The position numbers and the translations under genes are program-made. Of a stretch of DNA of 64,000 nt, positions 49,746 to 59,013 are shown one piece after another. Position 1 is the stretch's first letter. Each line of letters begins with the position of its first letter. The DNA comes from Vulcanimicrobiota bacterium (GTDB taxonomy: Bacteria > Pseudomonadota > Gammaproteobacteria > Xanthomonadales > Rhodanobacteraceae): the NCBI GenBank assembly GCA_903970555.1, contig CAJCJD010000120.1, positions 24,482-88,481 of the forward strand, read 5' to 3'. The notes beneath the pieces are model-generated. The model did no database searches, was not told where the DNA came from, and worked only from the letters and a program-made list of their open reading frames with translations.

Positions 49746-49773
49746 AGAGGCCTGCCCGCTCGAGCAGGCCTCT
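49746..49773. terminator. Hairpin after degQ
   Basis: 10-bp perfect stem AGAGGCCTGC / GCAGGCCTCT with an 8-base loop, 9 bases beyond the degQ stop on the minus strand. The T-run is weak, so it may act as terminator or 3' stabiliser between degQ and lepA. Confidence 0.65.
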
Positions 49774-49781
49774 GGCGTGGT

Positions 49782-51260
49782 TCAGTCATTCTTCTCGGTG
49801 GGAACCGTCAGGGCAATAAAGTTGCTGGAATCGCCACGGCGAACCAACAAAAGCACGGTATCTCCCGGCTTCACGCCTGCCGTAGCTGCGCGGAATGCAT
49901 CGACACTGCCGACTTTCTTCTGGTTGACCATCAGGATTACATCCCCAGGCTGCAAGCCTGCCTGAGAAGCGACTGGACCGCTCACATTCGCAATGCCAAC
50001 CCCTTCTCCTGGCTGCAGGCCGAGCTGGCTTCGCGTGGCCTGATCAAGACCTTGCACACTCAGCCCCAGGGCATCAGTGCCGGTGCTTGGGGCCGGGGCA
50101 CTCATCGACGCGCTAGCGTTGCCGTCACGCGGCATCGTGCCGACGGTGACTTCGACCGTTTTTTCACGGCCGTCGCGCAGGATCTGCATCGGCACCGTCG
50201 TGCCGGGCTTGGTCATCGCGACCAGCGGGGGCAAATCTGCGCCCTGCTCGATGGAATGACCGTTGAAGGCAAGAAGGATGTCACCCGATTGCAGGCCAGC
50301 CTTCTGCGCCGCACTGTTCGGCGAGACGCTGACGACGATCGCGCCCTTCGCACTATCCAGCTTCAGCGCCTTGACCACATCGTCATCGACGGGCTTGATC
50401 ATCACGCCAAGCTCGCCGCGCGTGACATAGCCCTTGGTCTTGAGCTGGTCGACCACGTTCATGGCCACATCGATCGGAATCGAGAACGCCACGCCCTGGT
50501 AGCCGCCGGTATCGGAATAGATCTGGGAATTGATACCGACTACCTGGCCTTGCAAGTTAAAGAGCGGGCCGCCGGAATTGCCGCGGTTGATCGGCACGTC
50601 GGTCTGGATGAAAGAGGTATCGGGCTGGTCCTGCGAACCGAGGTTGCGACCTACGGCGCTGACGATGCCCTGCGTTACGGTGTAATCGAACCCGAATGGC
50701 GAGCCGATGGCCAACACCCACTGGCCAGCCTTCAGCAAACGCGAATCGCCGATGGTGACGGAGGGCAGGTTTCCGCCCGCGTCGACTTTCAACAAGGCGA
50801 TGTCGTAGGTCGGATCCGTGCCGACCACTTTTGCGGTCAGCGTGCGGCGATCCTGCAACCGGACAGTCACCGTGTCGGCATGATCGACCACGTGATTATT
50901 GGTAAGAATGTAGCCATCGCTGGAGATGATGAATCCGGAACCCAGCGATGTGTGCGCCTGCTCTTCGGGCGACGGCATCATCGGCATACCGAAGAAGCGC
51001 CGAAGCATTTCTGCCTGATCAGCATCCGGCCCCTGCATCGGCGCACCACCGGCGCTCTTGGGGCGGCGCCCGGTGTATTTCGATTCCACATGCACCACGG
51101 CCGGGGCGTTTTTTTGCACGATGCCGGTGAAATCCGGCAACGCAGCGGTAACTGGCACGGCCTGTGCCTGTGCTGCACCCGGGCTGGCGAAGCCCACAAC
51201 CAGCGCGCAACACAACAAGCCGCCAAAAAACTGGCCGCTGACGAGACGGGGGTGACTCAT
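49782..51260 (-). CDS. degQ: Periplasmic serine protease Do (DegQ/MucD)
   Basis: 492 aa. Signal peptide (LCCALVVGFASPGAAQAQA). Trypsin-like protease domain with His in ILTNNHVVDHAD (about residue 122), Asp in DPTYDIALLKV (about 153) and Ser in NRGNSGGPLFN (about 230). Two PDZ domains (about 275-365 and 395-480). Degrades misfolded envelope proteins. AGGAGGA ribosome site. Follows rseA and rpoE, so it belongs to the sigma-E operon, as mucD does in Pseudomonas. Confidence 0.95.
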   Translation of the reverse strand: MSHPRLVSGQFFGGLLCCALVVGFASPGAAQAQAVPVTAALPDFTGIVQKNAPAVVHVESKYTGRRPKSAGGAPMQGPDADQAEMLRRFFGMPMMPSPEEQAHTSLGSGFIISSDGYILTNNHVVDHADTVTVRLQDRRTLTAKVVGTDPTYDIALLKVDAGGNLPSVTIGDSRLLKAGQWVLAIGSPFGFDYTVTQGIVSAVGRNLGSQDQPDTSFIQTDVPINRGNSGGPLFNLQGQVVGINSQIYSDTGGYQGVAFSIPIDVAMNVVDQLKTKGYVTRGELGVMIKPVDDDVVKALKLDSAKGAIVVSVSPNSAAQKAGLQSGDILLAFNGHSIEQGADLPPLVAMTKPGTTVPMQILRDGREKTVEVTVGTMPRDGNASASMSAPAPSTGTDALGLSVQGLDQATRSQLGLQPGEGVGIANVSGPVASQAGLQPGDVILMVNQKKVGSVDAFRAATAGVKPGDTVLLLVRRGDSSNFIALTVPTEKND

Positions 51261-51378
51261 GGTTCCTCCTCGGTTCTGGGCGCCCCACTCCCGCGCCATG
51301 GCTCGTAGGGTGGAGCAGGAGGAGGCGTAGTTGAAGAAAGCGGGAAACGCTCGCGGCCAGCGCCGGAAGCGGCGGGAC

Positions 51379-52062
51379 TTAGCGCCCCGCGGCTCCTTGT
51401 GAGGCCGGCGTTTGCGCCGCGGCGTTTGCCTGCGGCGTATCGATCAGCAACAGGTAGCTGCCGTCGTGATTGTTCAGCGTCTTGTAGCCATTCGTGGAAT
51501 AGCGCTGATTGCTGATCGGATAGCGCTGGAACAGCGGATTGTCGGATGGGTCGCCCAGCGTGACCGAGGCCCGCTGGCTCAGCCCCGAGGCCGAATACGC
51601 GCTCAGCGAGGGAGGTACGGCTGCCAGCATGGCGTTGGAACGTGTAGATGCGGCCACCGACTGCACCGCCGATGCGGCGCTGCCATGCGGTGCCACGTTG
51701 GCGGTAAGCGGTGCTGGCCCGTCGGCGTCGGGGCCGGTGGGCTGCGAGATCATCAATGCGGCAACGGCAACGCTGGCGGCAATGGCGCCACCCACGGAAA
51801 GGCGCAGCCAATCCCGGTGCTTGGGAGCTGCCTGGGAAGCGGACTGTTCGTCTTCGATAAGCTGCATCACGCGCGTCGCGAAGGTGGAACCGGCCACAGT
51901 GGGCAGCTGGCGGCGCAAGCCGTCGCTGGCGACGTGATAACGGCCCCAGACCTCCAGCAACGAATCATCGTGCTCGAGCCGGCGCAGCAAAAAGCGCAGT
52001 TCCTCTCTCGATAGCTCGCCGTCCATCGCCGCAGAGAGGGTTTCCATATTGGCTTCAGTCAT
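51379..52062 (-). CDS. rseA: Anti-sigma-E factor RseA
   Basis: 227 aa. Cytoplasmic RseA N-terminal domain that clamps sigma-E (METLSAAMDGELSREELRFLL; LEVWGRYHVASDGLR), a membrane helix (residues about 92-108, GGAIAASVAVAALMI), and a periplasmic domain rich in Ser/Ala/Pro (DUF-type C-terminal domain). Cleaved by stress proteases to free RpoE. Start overlaps the rpoE stop (ATGA). Unlike E. coli there is no rseB between it and degQ. Confidence 0.93.
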   Translation of the reverse strand: MTEANMETLSAAMDGELSREELRFLLRRLEHDDSLLEVWGRYHVASDGLRRQLPTVAGSTFATRVMQLIEDEQSASQAAPKHRDWLRLSVGGAIAASVAVAALMISQPTGPDADGPAPLTANVAPHGSAASAVQSVAASTRSNAMLAAVPPSLSAYSASGLSQRASVTLGDPSDNPLFQRYPISNQRYSTNGYKTLNNHDGSYLLLIDTPQANAAAQTPASQGAAGR

Positions 52063-52655
52063 GACATTCGATCCTCGCGGTCTGAAAGCAATGGCCGCAA
52101 CTTTTCATCGATCGCCTCTCGTGCCCTGAAGATGCGCGAACGCACCGTACCGATAGGGCAGCCCATGGTTTCGGCGATCTCTTCGTAGCTGAGGCCTTCC
52201 ACTTCACGCAGGGTGATAGCGGTCCGCAGCTCCTCGGGCAATGCTTGGACAGTGGCAAACACGGTTTGTTCAATTTCTTGACGCATTAATTCGCGTTCGG
52301 GGGTGGCACTTTCCTGCATACGGTCGGCGCCCGGCACGAAAACGGCGTCTTCGATCGCAATATCGTCCATCGGGGGGCGCCGCCCCATGGCCACCAGGTG
52401 GTTCTTGGCCGTATTCACGGCAATCTTGTACATCCAGGTATAGAAAGCGCTTTCGCCCCGAAACGAGCCAATCGCCCGCCACGCCCTGACAAAGGCCTCC
52501 TGGGCCACGTCTTCGCACTCGGCGTAATTGTGCACATAACGGGAAATGAGGCCGATGACCTTGTGCTGATACTTCCGCACCAGCAAATCGAAAGCGCGCC
52601 TATCCCCATTTTGTACACGCTCAACCAGCGCACTATCGAGTTCGTTATCGCCCAT
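52059..52655 (-). CDS. rpoE: RNA polymerase sigma-E factor
   Basis: 198 aa, ECF sigma factor. Region 2 (RAFDLLVRKYQHKVIGLISRY; DVAQEAFVRAWRAIGSFRGE) and region 4 (LPEELRTAITLREVEGLSYEEIA; GTVRSRIFRAREAI; quoted in parts). Directs the envelope-stress regulon. The ATG at 52655 has GGAG nine bases upstream; the in-frame ATG seven codons earlier overlaps that site and is less likely. A near-perfect sigma-E promoter precedes it. Confidence 0.97.
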   Translation of the reverse strand: MGDNELDSALVERVQNGDRRAFDLLVRKYQHKVIGLISRYVHNYAECEDVAQEAFVRAWRAIGSFRGESAFYTWMYKIAVNTAKNHLVAMGRRPPMDDIAIEDAVFVPGADRMQESATPERELMRQEIEQTVFATVQALPEELRTAITLREVEGLSYEEIAETMGCPIGTVRSRIFRAREAIDEKLRPLLSDREDRMS

Positions 52656-52717
52656 CCGGGCCGTCTCCTTCGTCACTGGGCCATACCGGGGTGCCGTCCA
52701 TCGGATGGGTGATCTGC

Positions 52718-52744
52718 TCAGACCCGTACTACGCCAGCAAGTTC
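52718..52744 (-). promoter_or_regulatory. Sigma-E promoter of rpoE-rseA-degQ
   Basis: Minus strand: -35 GAACTT, 16-base spacer, -10 TCTGA, matching the RpoE consensus. It lies about 63 bases before the rpoE ATG, implying autoregulation. Confidence 0.8.
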
Positions 52745-52799
52745 AGCGCGAACGACGGGATAACCAGATGATTCTAAAATAGGGGCGGCCGAAGCAGGC

Positions 52800-55397
52800 T
52801 CAAGCCGGGAGTTTGTCCTGCACGCCGGAGAGCAAACGCTCACGCTCGCTCAGCAGCCGCTCGAAACTGCCATGTGGCAGCGGGCGACAGAACAGATAGC
52901 CCTGAAGCTCATCGCAATGATTGGCGCGCAGGAACTGCAAGTGCTGTTCGATCTCCACACCTTCGGCCACTACGCCGCGCTTCAGCCGATGCGCCATTTC
53001 GATGGTGGCGCGCACGATGGCCTCGTCGTCGGGATCCACACCGATGTTGCGCACGAAGCTCTGGTCGATCTTGATGCGATCGGCAGGCAGCTTGCGCAGG
53101 TAGTCGAGCGAAGCGGCGCCCGTGCCGAAATCGTCGATGGCGATATGACAGCCCTGACGATGCAGTTTCTGCATGTTCTCCATCAAATTGGGGGCCGCCT
53201 TGATGCTGATGCTTTCGGTCACCTCCAGTTCCAGCAGGCCTGGCTCAAGACCCGTTTCCTCCAGCACACTGGCCACGACGTCGGAGAGATCCGACTGCAT
53301 CAACTGCACCGCCGAGAGATTCACGCCCAGGCGCAGTCGTAGACCGAAACGATCCTCCCAAGCCTTGGCCTGTTTGCAGGCCGTGCGCAACACCCATTCG
53401 CCGATAGAAACAATGAGTCCGGTTTCTTCCGCCAACGGAATGAAAAAGCCGGGACCAATGTTGCCGAGTTCGGGATGCTCCCAACGCAGCAAAGCTTCCA
53501 TGCCGACGATGTCCTCCGTGCCCGAATGGATCTGAGGCTGATAGAAGACACGCAACTCGCCATTGCCCTCGGCATGACGAAGCCGCGCTTTCAAAGCCGC
53601 GTTCTGTTGCTCTTGTGCGGGGCTGACGTCGTACACGCGGAAATTGTTGCGCCCCATGCTCTTGGCGGCGTACATCGCTTCGTCCGCGTGCTTGAGCAGG
53701 GTTTCGGCATCCGGTGCATCCTCCGGAAAGAAACTGATACCGATGGATGCTGTCACTTGCAATTCCGGACCATCGTCCAGATGCAATGGCACATCCATCA
53801 ATTGCACGATTTTTTCGGCAATGCGCAGCACGTCGTCGGTTTTTACGATGTGCCTGAGCACGATCGTGAATTCATCGCCGGCATAACGCGCCACGGTATC
53901 GGAGGCGCGCACGCTGCTGCGAAGACGTTGCGTCACAGCCACTAGCACCTGATCGCCGACGGCGTGACCCAAGGTGTCGTTGATGAACTTGAAACGGTCC
54001 AAATCGACGAACAAGACGGCGAAACATTCGCCCGTGCGGTTCGCTTCGCGAATGATGGTATCAAGGCGATCGTTGAACAGCAGGCGATTGGGCAATCCGG
54101 TGAGTGCATCCAGCAGACCTTCCGCACGCCCTTGCTCGCGTGTGCGACGCAGCTCGAGCATGTGTGCGAAATGCGCGGCGGCGCAATGCAGCACCGGTTC
54201 CACGATATCTGGCTCGCCGAACGGATTGCGACTACCTGCAAGCAACGCGCCTAGCACGCTGTGCCGCTCGTCGAGCAGCGGCAGGCCGACGAAACCACGC
54301 AAGCCGAGCTGACCGATCAGCGGATCGACGTCGGCGAGTCGCCGCGCATCGTTCGGATGCATCAGCGTGCGACCGCCGAGTACAAGCCGCAACGAACTTT
54401 GCAGTTGCGGTCCGGGCCAATTCTGCTCATCGCCGCGCCAACGCTGCACGATCTGTGTCGGCACGCTGCTTTCCTCGGGACGGGCCGACCACACGGCAAG
54501 GTAGTCCATCCCCATCTCATCGAGCAGCAGCTGCGCGGCATCCATCACGCCTGCATCGTCGTGACTACCGCTGAACAAACGGGCCAACAACGTCAAGGCA
54601 ACAGCCGGTCTCACACCCGCACGGTCGCTGCGAAACTGCAGCGCAATCACTTCTCGCCCGTTCTGGCGAACGCGACGCACGCTCGCTTCGCCGGTGTCGT
54701 GGCCGCGGATCGATTTGCGCTGACAGGCAAGCCAATGCCGATCGCAATCGGCGAAGGCCTTCTCCATGCTCACGCTTTCAAAAGACAGCACTTCGCGCAA
54801 CGCCAAACCGGTCAATACGCTGTTGGCCAGACCGCTGTGTCGCATATAGGCAGGGCTTGCTTCCACCACGCGCTCAGCCTGGGGATCGACGATAAGCCAA
54901 TCGCCTTCGCCGTCCTCGAAAACAAAACGATAGTCGCCACCGGTCTGCGCTACAGGCAGCGCGCTAGGCGCGCTCGGTAGGGTCGACGACTTTTCTGGCG
55001 TAACCGGTGTACCGCCACTGCGCAACTGCTGCCAGCGGGCAATCAATTCGGTGCCGACCTGCGATGCATACAGCCATCCATTGACCACGGCAGGCAGTTG
55101 CGTAGGCTTGATCGTCGCGTCGTCGACCAACACGGCAATGATGGGTGCTTCCGCGCAAGGAGGCAGCAGCCGCAATTGTTCGCACAACATTAGGCTCGAC
55201 CGTCCGTCGCCGTCGAAGGCGATGACGATCAGGGACAGCGGCTCACGCCCTTCCAGCAAAATGGCTGCGTGCGTGGTGTCGCGTGCCGAATGAATGGGCG
55301 GATGCCCCTGCCCATCGAGCACATCGAACAGCTCGCGTCGCAGCTCACGCTGAGCGGCCACCAGCAAAATGCCAGATTGAAATGTCTCGACGGTCAC
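52800..55397 (-). CDS. Pseudo-receiver/PAS/GAF/GGDEF/EAL protein
   Basis: 865 aa starting with GTG. Residues about 1-130: receiver-like fold without the phosphorylation Asp pattern. About 155-260: PAS-like (FEDGEGDWLIVDPQAERVVE). About 270-420: GAF-like. GGDEF about 430-600 with degenerate-looking but functional-type RYAGDEFTIV (A for the first G, normal for active cyclases). EAL about 620-860 with GMEALLRWEHPELG, NLSAVQL, TESISIK, DDFGTGAASLDYL, KIDQSFV, VAEGVE and LQGYLFCRP, all consistent with active phosphodiesterase. Translationally coupled (GTGA overlap) to the upstream small gene at 55394-55885. Confidence 0.93.
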   Translation of the reverse strand: MTVETFQSGILLVAAQRELRRELFDVLDGQGHPPIHSARDTTHAAILLEGREPLSLIVIAFDGDGRSSLMLCEQLRLLPPCAEAPIIAVLVDDATIKPTQLPAVVNGWLYASQVGTELIARWQQLRSGGTPVTPEKSSTLPSAPSALPVAQTGGDYRFVFEDGEGDWLIVDPQAERVVEASPAYMRHSGLANSVLTGLALREVLSFESVSMEKAFADCDRHWLACQRKSIRGHDTGEASVRRVRQNGREVIALQFRSDRAGVRPAVALTLLARLFSGSHDDAGVMDAAQLLLDEMGMDYLAVWSARPEESSVPTQIVQRWRGDEQNWPGPQLQSSLRLVLGGRTLMHPNDARRLADVDPLIGQLGLRGFVGLPLLDERHSVLGALLAGSRNPFGEPDIVEPVLHCAAAHFAHMLELRRTREQGRAEGLLDALTGLPNRLLFNDRLDTIIREANRTGECFAVLFVDLDRFKFINDTLGHAVGDQVLVAVTQRLRSSVRASDTVARYAGDEFTIVLRHIVKTDDVLRIAEKIVQLMDVPLHLDDGPELQVTASIGISFFPEDAPDAETLLKHADEAMYAAKSMGRNNFRVYDVSPAQEQQNAALKARLRHAEGNGELRVFYQPQIHSGTEDIVGMEALLRWEHPELGNIGPGFFIPLAEETGLIVSIGEWVLRTACKQAKAWEDRFGLRLRLGVNLSAVQLMQSDLSDVVASVLEETGLEPGLLELEVTESISIKAAPNLMENMQKLHRQGCHIAIDDFGTGAASLDYLRKLPADRIKIDQSFVRNIGVDPDDEAIVRATIEMAHRLKRGVVAEGVEIEQHLQFLRANHCDELQGYLFCRPLPHGSFERLLSERERLLSGVQDKLPA

Positions 55398-55885
55398 AAC
55401 AGCCAGCGTCCATCGCGCAATCGAGGGCGCTGCGAAGCCGGCGCCATGCCACTGAGGCGCACCGCCACATCGTCCAAACTGGCGATCAGTGTGGGCGCCG
55501 CATCCAACAGGACAACGCGGCGCACATGTCCGGCTGGCGCACGCGCAAGCTGACGCAACAGGGTGCTATCCATCGCCGGCATCGGCAAAGGAAATTGCGT
55601 GATCAGATAGACACCGAAATGAATGCTCTGCTGGATATAGCGCAACGCGTTGCCGAGGCGTTGCGAACCCGGAATACGTGCATGCGCCTCGCGCAGATTG
55701 CCCATGCCCGTTTCGGACTGCCAGACATACACCGATTGGCCATTGTGGCGCGCGATGGTTCGGAACTGCTCGATCAGCGCCTCGCTGTCGGTATCTTCAA
55801 GCACAACCAGCCCGCCGGGCGCAGTCAGAATGCGCTCGTAGATGTCGCTGCCGGCAAGCGGCGCTGGAGCCAACAGGGAAGTCAT
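55394..55885 (-). CDS. Small NTPase-like (ATP-site-less) signalling partner
   Basis: 163 aa, no signal peptide, no membrane helix. Segments LTAPGGLVVLEDTDSEALIE, HNGQSVYVWQSETGMGNLRE, FGVYLITQFPLPMPAMDSTL, and VRRVVLLDAAPTLIASLDD follow the strand order of the non-catalytic N-terminal domain of Ycf46-like AAA proteins, and of the degenerate NTPase part of BcsE; no Walker A motif. Family assignment is inference from pattern only. Coupled by a 4-base overlap to the GGDEF-EAL gene, suggesting the two proteins work as a complex. The ATG chosen has a weak site; a TTG lies three codons upstream. Confidence 0.7.
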   Translation of the reverse strand: MTSLLAPAPLAGSDIYERILTAPGGLVVLEDTDSEALIEQFRTIARHNGQSVYVWQSETGMGNLREAHARIPGSQRLGNALRYIQQSIHFGVYLITQFPLPMPAMDSTLLRQLARAPAGHVRRVVLLDAAPTLIASLDDVAVRLSGMAPASQRPRLRDGRWLL

Positions 55886-56087
55886 AGCGCCCAAACGGAA
55901 GTTATCGCGTCAGCCTAGCGTTGCGCGCCCGCGCGCGAAGCGCAATAGCCCGAACGCCAAGGCGTGACGCATGCGACACCCCAGCTTGCCGCATTGCGGC
56001 ATAAGGGCTTTTCCTGAACTGCGGCGTCTCGCAATCGTGGCGGCGGGACGGTATGGTGAAGGTCTCTCGGCCATCCATCTATCCCCC

Positions 56088-58163
56088 ATGTTCGAAGGAC
56101 TGCGCTTCAATCACTGGAAGACGAGCCTGGACGACAGCGGCATCGTCACCCTCACCCTGGATCGCGCCAACAGCAGCGTTAACGCCATTTCCCGCGAAGT
56201 GCTGGACGAGCTGGGCCAGATCGTCGAACGCCTGGCGATCGAAAAGCCGGCCGGCGTCATCATCCATTCGGCCAAGCCCAATGGATTCGCGGTCGGCGCC
56301 GACATCAAGGAGTTTGTCGAGTACGCCAAGCGGGGCAGCGTGCAGGAGAACATCGAAAACGGCCAGCGGGTCTATGAATCGCTGGCGCGCTTGCCCTGCC
56401 CGACCGTGGCGGCCGTCCATGGCGCCTGCATGGGCGGCGGTACGGAGCTGATCCTGGCCTGTCGCCAGCGCATTGCGGTCGACGACGATAAGACGCGAAT
56501 CGGCCTTCCCGAGGTCATGCTCGGCATTCATCCCGGGTGGGGCGGCTCCGCTCGCCTGCCGCGCCTGATCGGTGCACCCGAAGCACTGCCGGTGATGTTG
56601 ACCGGCAAAGCCCTGTCGGCGCGTCGGGCCAAGAGCCTGGGCGTGGTCGATCGGCTCGCTCGTCCGGATGAGCTGTTACCCGAAGCACGCGCACTACTGC
56701 GCCATCCGCATGCACGTCCGTTTGCACAACGTGCCACGGCGTGGGCGACCAATACCTGGCTGGCACGGCAAATTCTTGCGCCGGTGGTGATCAAACAAAC
56801 CGCCGCGAAGGTACGCAAGGAACATTACCCGGCACCGTTCGCGCTGATCGATGTGTGGAAGCGCGGTGGCAGCAGCATCCAGCAACGACTGAAGCTGGAA
56901 GCGCGCTCGGTATCCAAGCTCGCAGAGACACCCACGGCGCAAAACCTCATTCGCATCTTCTTCCTGCAGGAGCGCCTGAAAGGCCAAGGTAGCGGTGTCG
57001 ATCCGGAAATCCGCCATGTGCATGTCGTTGGCGCCGGTGTGATGGGCGGCGATATCGCAGCGTGGGCCGCGTTCAAGGGCTTTGACGTCACGTTGCAAGA
57101 TCGCGAGATGAAATTCATCCAGCCTGCGCTGGATCGTGCCCGCGCGCTGTACGAGAAAAAACTCAAGACGCCCGAAAAGGTGGAAGCCACGCAACGTCGT
57201 TTGCGCGCCGACGTGGAAGGCGCGGGCATTGCGCAAGCCGATCTGGCCATCGAAGCCATCTTTGAGAATGCGCAGGCGAAAGAGGCGCTCTACGCAACTA
57301 TCGAGCCGCAATTTCGCAACAACGAAATCCTGGCCAGCAACACGTCATCCATTCCGCTCGACGAACTGCGCAAGGGGCTGAAAGCACCGCAACGCTTCCT
57401 CGGCTTGCACTTCTTCAATCCGGTTGCGCAAATGCCGCTGGTCGAAGTGGTGCGTCACGACCAACTCGATCCGACCATCGAAAAACGCGCCATGGCGTTC
57501 TGCAAAGCCATCGGCAAACTGCCTGTCGCCGTCAAGGGCACGCCAGGCTTCCTGGTCAATCGCATCTTGATGCCGTATCTGCTCGAAGCCATGCGTTTGT
57601 ACAACGAAGGCGTGCCGGGCCCGGTGCTGGATAAGCTGGCCAAGAATTTTGGCATGCCGATGGGCCCTATCGAACTTGCCGATACGGTCGGCTTGGATGT
57701 CTGCGCATCGGTGGGCAAGGAACTGGCGCCTTTCCTGGGCTTGGAACTTCCGCCCGGGCTAGAGGACAAGCTCGAAGCAGGCAAGCGCGGCAAGAAAGAT
57801 GGCCAAGGCCTGTATACGTGGCACGACGGCAAGCCACAAAAGCCCGAAGTCGATCCCGATTACACCCCGCCGCCAGACCTGCAGGATCGCATGATCCTGT
57901 CGATGGTGAATGAAGCCGTGGCCTGCCTGGGGGATGGTGTGGTGGATGATGCTGACCTGCTGGACGCCGGCGTGATTTTCGGCACCGGCTTTGCACCTTT
58001 CCGTGGTGGCCCGATCCAGTACGTGCGCAGTGAAGGCGCGGAAAACGTGCGCCAGAAACTCGAAGCGCTCGCGAAGCGTTATGGCGAACGCTTCATGCCA
58101 AAGAATGGCTGGGATCATCCGGCGTTGAAGCAGGACGGTTTCGCGTTTCCGTCAGCCGCCTGA
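56088..58163 (+). CDS. Fatty-acid oxidation complex alpha subunit (FadB/FadJ type)
   Basis: 691 aa. N-terminal enoyl-CoA hydratase with ADIKEF and both catalytic Glu (GGGTELILAC; GLPEVMLGIHPGWGGSARL), C-terminal 3-hydroxyacyl-CoA dehydrogenase with VVGAGVMGGDIAAWAA and catalytic His in GLHFFNPVAQMPLVEV, then two helical domains. Performs the hydratase and dehydrogenase steps of beta-oxidation. The thiolase partner gene is not adjacent, so the complex partner lies elsewhere. A frame upstream to 55971 lacks conservation; the ATG at MFEGLRF is taken. Confidence 0.95.
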   Translation: MFEGLRFNHWKTSLDDSGIVTLTLDRANSSVNAISREVLDELGQIVERLAIEKPAGVIIHSAKPNGFAVGADIKEFVEYAKRGSVQENIENGQRVYESLARLPCPTVAAVHGACMGGGTELILACRQRIAVDDDKTRIGLPEVMLGIHPGWGGSARLPRLIGAPEALPVMLTGKALSARRAKSLGVVDRLARPDELLPEARALLRHPHARPFAQRATAWATNTWLARQILAPVVIKQTAAKVRKEHYPAPFALIDVWKRGGSSIQQRLKLEARSVSKLAETPTAQNLIRIFFLQERLKGQGSGVDPEIRHVHVVGAGVMGGDIAAWAAFKGFDVTLQDREMKFIQPALDRARALYEKKLKTPEKVEATQRRLRADVEGAGIAQADLAIEAIFENAQAKEALYATIEPQFRNNEILASNTSSIPLDELRKGLKAPQRFLGLHFFNPVAQMPLVEVVRHDQLDPTIEKRAMAFCKAIGKLPVAVKGTPGFLVNRILMPYLLEAMRLYNEGVPGPVLDKLAKNFGMPMGPIELADTVGLDVCASVGKELAPFLGLELPPGLEDKLEAGKRGKKDGQGLYTWHDGKPQKPEVDPDYTPPPDLQDRMILSMVNEAVACLGDGVVDDADLLDAGVIFGTGFAPFRGGPIQYVRSEGAENVRQKLEALAKRYGERFMPKNGWDHPALKQDGFAFPSAA

Positions 58164-58178
58164 TGGCCTACCGATCAC

Positions 58179-58208
58179 TCGCGAAGGTGCCGTAGCGCAC
58201 CTTCGCGA
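58179..58208. terminator. Bidirectional hairpin between beta-oxidation and yaiL genes
   Basis: Perfect 12-bp stem TCGCGAAGGTGC / GCACCTTCGCGA with a 6-base loop between convergent stops. No long T-run, so rho-independence is not certain. Confidence 0.7.
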
Positions 58209-58214
58209 AAGCAC

Positions 58215-58769
58215 TCACCACATCAAATCATCCGGCACGCCGTCTTCGCCCACGCCACTGGCTGACGGATCGACGAGCAGCGCCAGCAAATGCGCATCGA
58301 TCGCACGCACCTGCTCCGCTATGGACTGGGTGACCAGCAGATAGCGGCCGCCATGCTGGACGATACCCAGCTTGCCCGCGTTGAGCTCAGTCAACTGGGC
58401 AGCGTCGACATAAAGCCGGCGAATCTTGCCACCATATTCGAAGTGACGAACCTGATCGACATCCGCTTTGTTCAGCGCGTTGCCATCAAGCAGCTGCTGC
58501 ACTTTCGCTTTGCGCTCGCGCTTTATGCGCGCCTGCTCGGCGGCCTCCTGCTCCGCACGTTTGCGCTCGTTGGCTTCCGTCTGCGCGCGGATGGCATAGG
58601 CCTTCGCCAGATCGATCTCCTCCTGGCTACGGGCAGGTCGCGGCTTGTGCGGCGGCTTACCTTTTCCGTGAAAAGGAGCTGGCTTGGCTGCGGGTTGCTG
58701 CCGCTTCTCTTCTTTGATTTGTTTGACGATGCCGCTCTTCAGCAGCTGATCTCGTAGTGAATCGACCAT
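58215..58769 (-). CDS. DUF2058 / YaiL-family protein
   Basis: 184 aa. N-terminal SLRDQLLKSGIVKQ typical of DUF2058, a lysine/arginine-rich middle with long charged helix (EANERKRAEQEAAEQARIKR), and a C-terminal folded part (HFEYGGKIRRLYVDAAQLTEL). Nucleoprotein/polysome-associated protein in E. coli; exact role unknown. Read on the strand of slyX. Confidence 0.92.
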   Translation of the reverse strand: MVDSLRDQLLKSGIVKQIKEEKRQQPAAKPAPFHGKGKPPHKPRPARSQEEIDLAKAYAIRAQTEANERKRAEQEAAEQARIKRERKAKVQQLLDGNALNKADVDQVRHFEYGGKIRRLYVDAAQLTELNAGKLGIVQHGGRYLLVTQSIAEQVRAIDAHLLALLVDPSASGVGEDGVPDDLMW

Positions 58770-58798
58770 GATCGATATCCGATGTTTCTAGTTTCTTT

Positions 58799-59011
58799 TC
58801 AATAATGTGGCGGCGGCGGTTCGCTATGCGGATCGTGCCCTGAGCCCGTCCGCACCGATGCCAGCTCGCTGCGCAAATCGCGAACCATTCGTTCGAGCGT
58901 TGCGATGCGCATGGACTGTTCGGCATCGGCGGCGACCAGCGCCTGTACGGCATCGTCAATGAATGCCAAGCGCACTTCAAGTTCCGTCAAGCGTTCTTCT
59001 TGAGTAGCCAT
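58799..59011 (-). CDS. slyX: SlyX family protein
   Basis: 70 aa, almost entirely coiled coil (EERLTELEVRLAFIDDAVQA; MRIATLERMVRDLRSEL) with the SlyX-typical C-terminal PPPPHY. Function unknown. A GTG two codons upstream would overlap the ugd stop (GTGA); the ATG is taken. Likely cotranscribed with ugd. Confidence 0.92.
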   Translation of the reverse strand: MATQEERLTELEVRLAFIDDAVQALVAADAEQSMRIATLERMVRDLRSELASVRTGSGHDPHSEPPPPHY

Positions 59012-59013
59012 GG

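Noticed and set aside
49653..51308. 551-aa open frame antisense to degQ
   Set aside because: Opposite a complete protease gene with intact catalytic triad; translation is His/Arg-rich without motifs.
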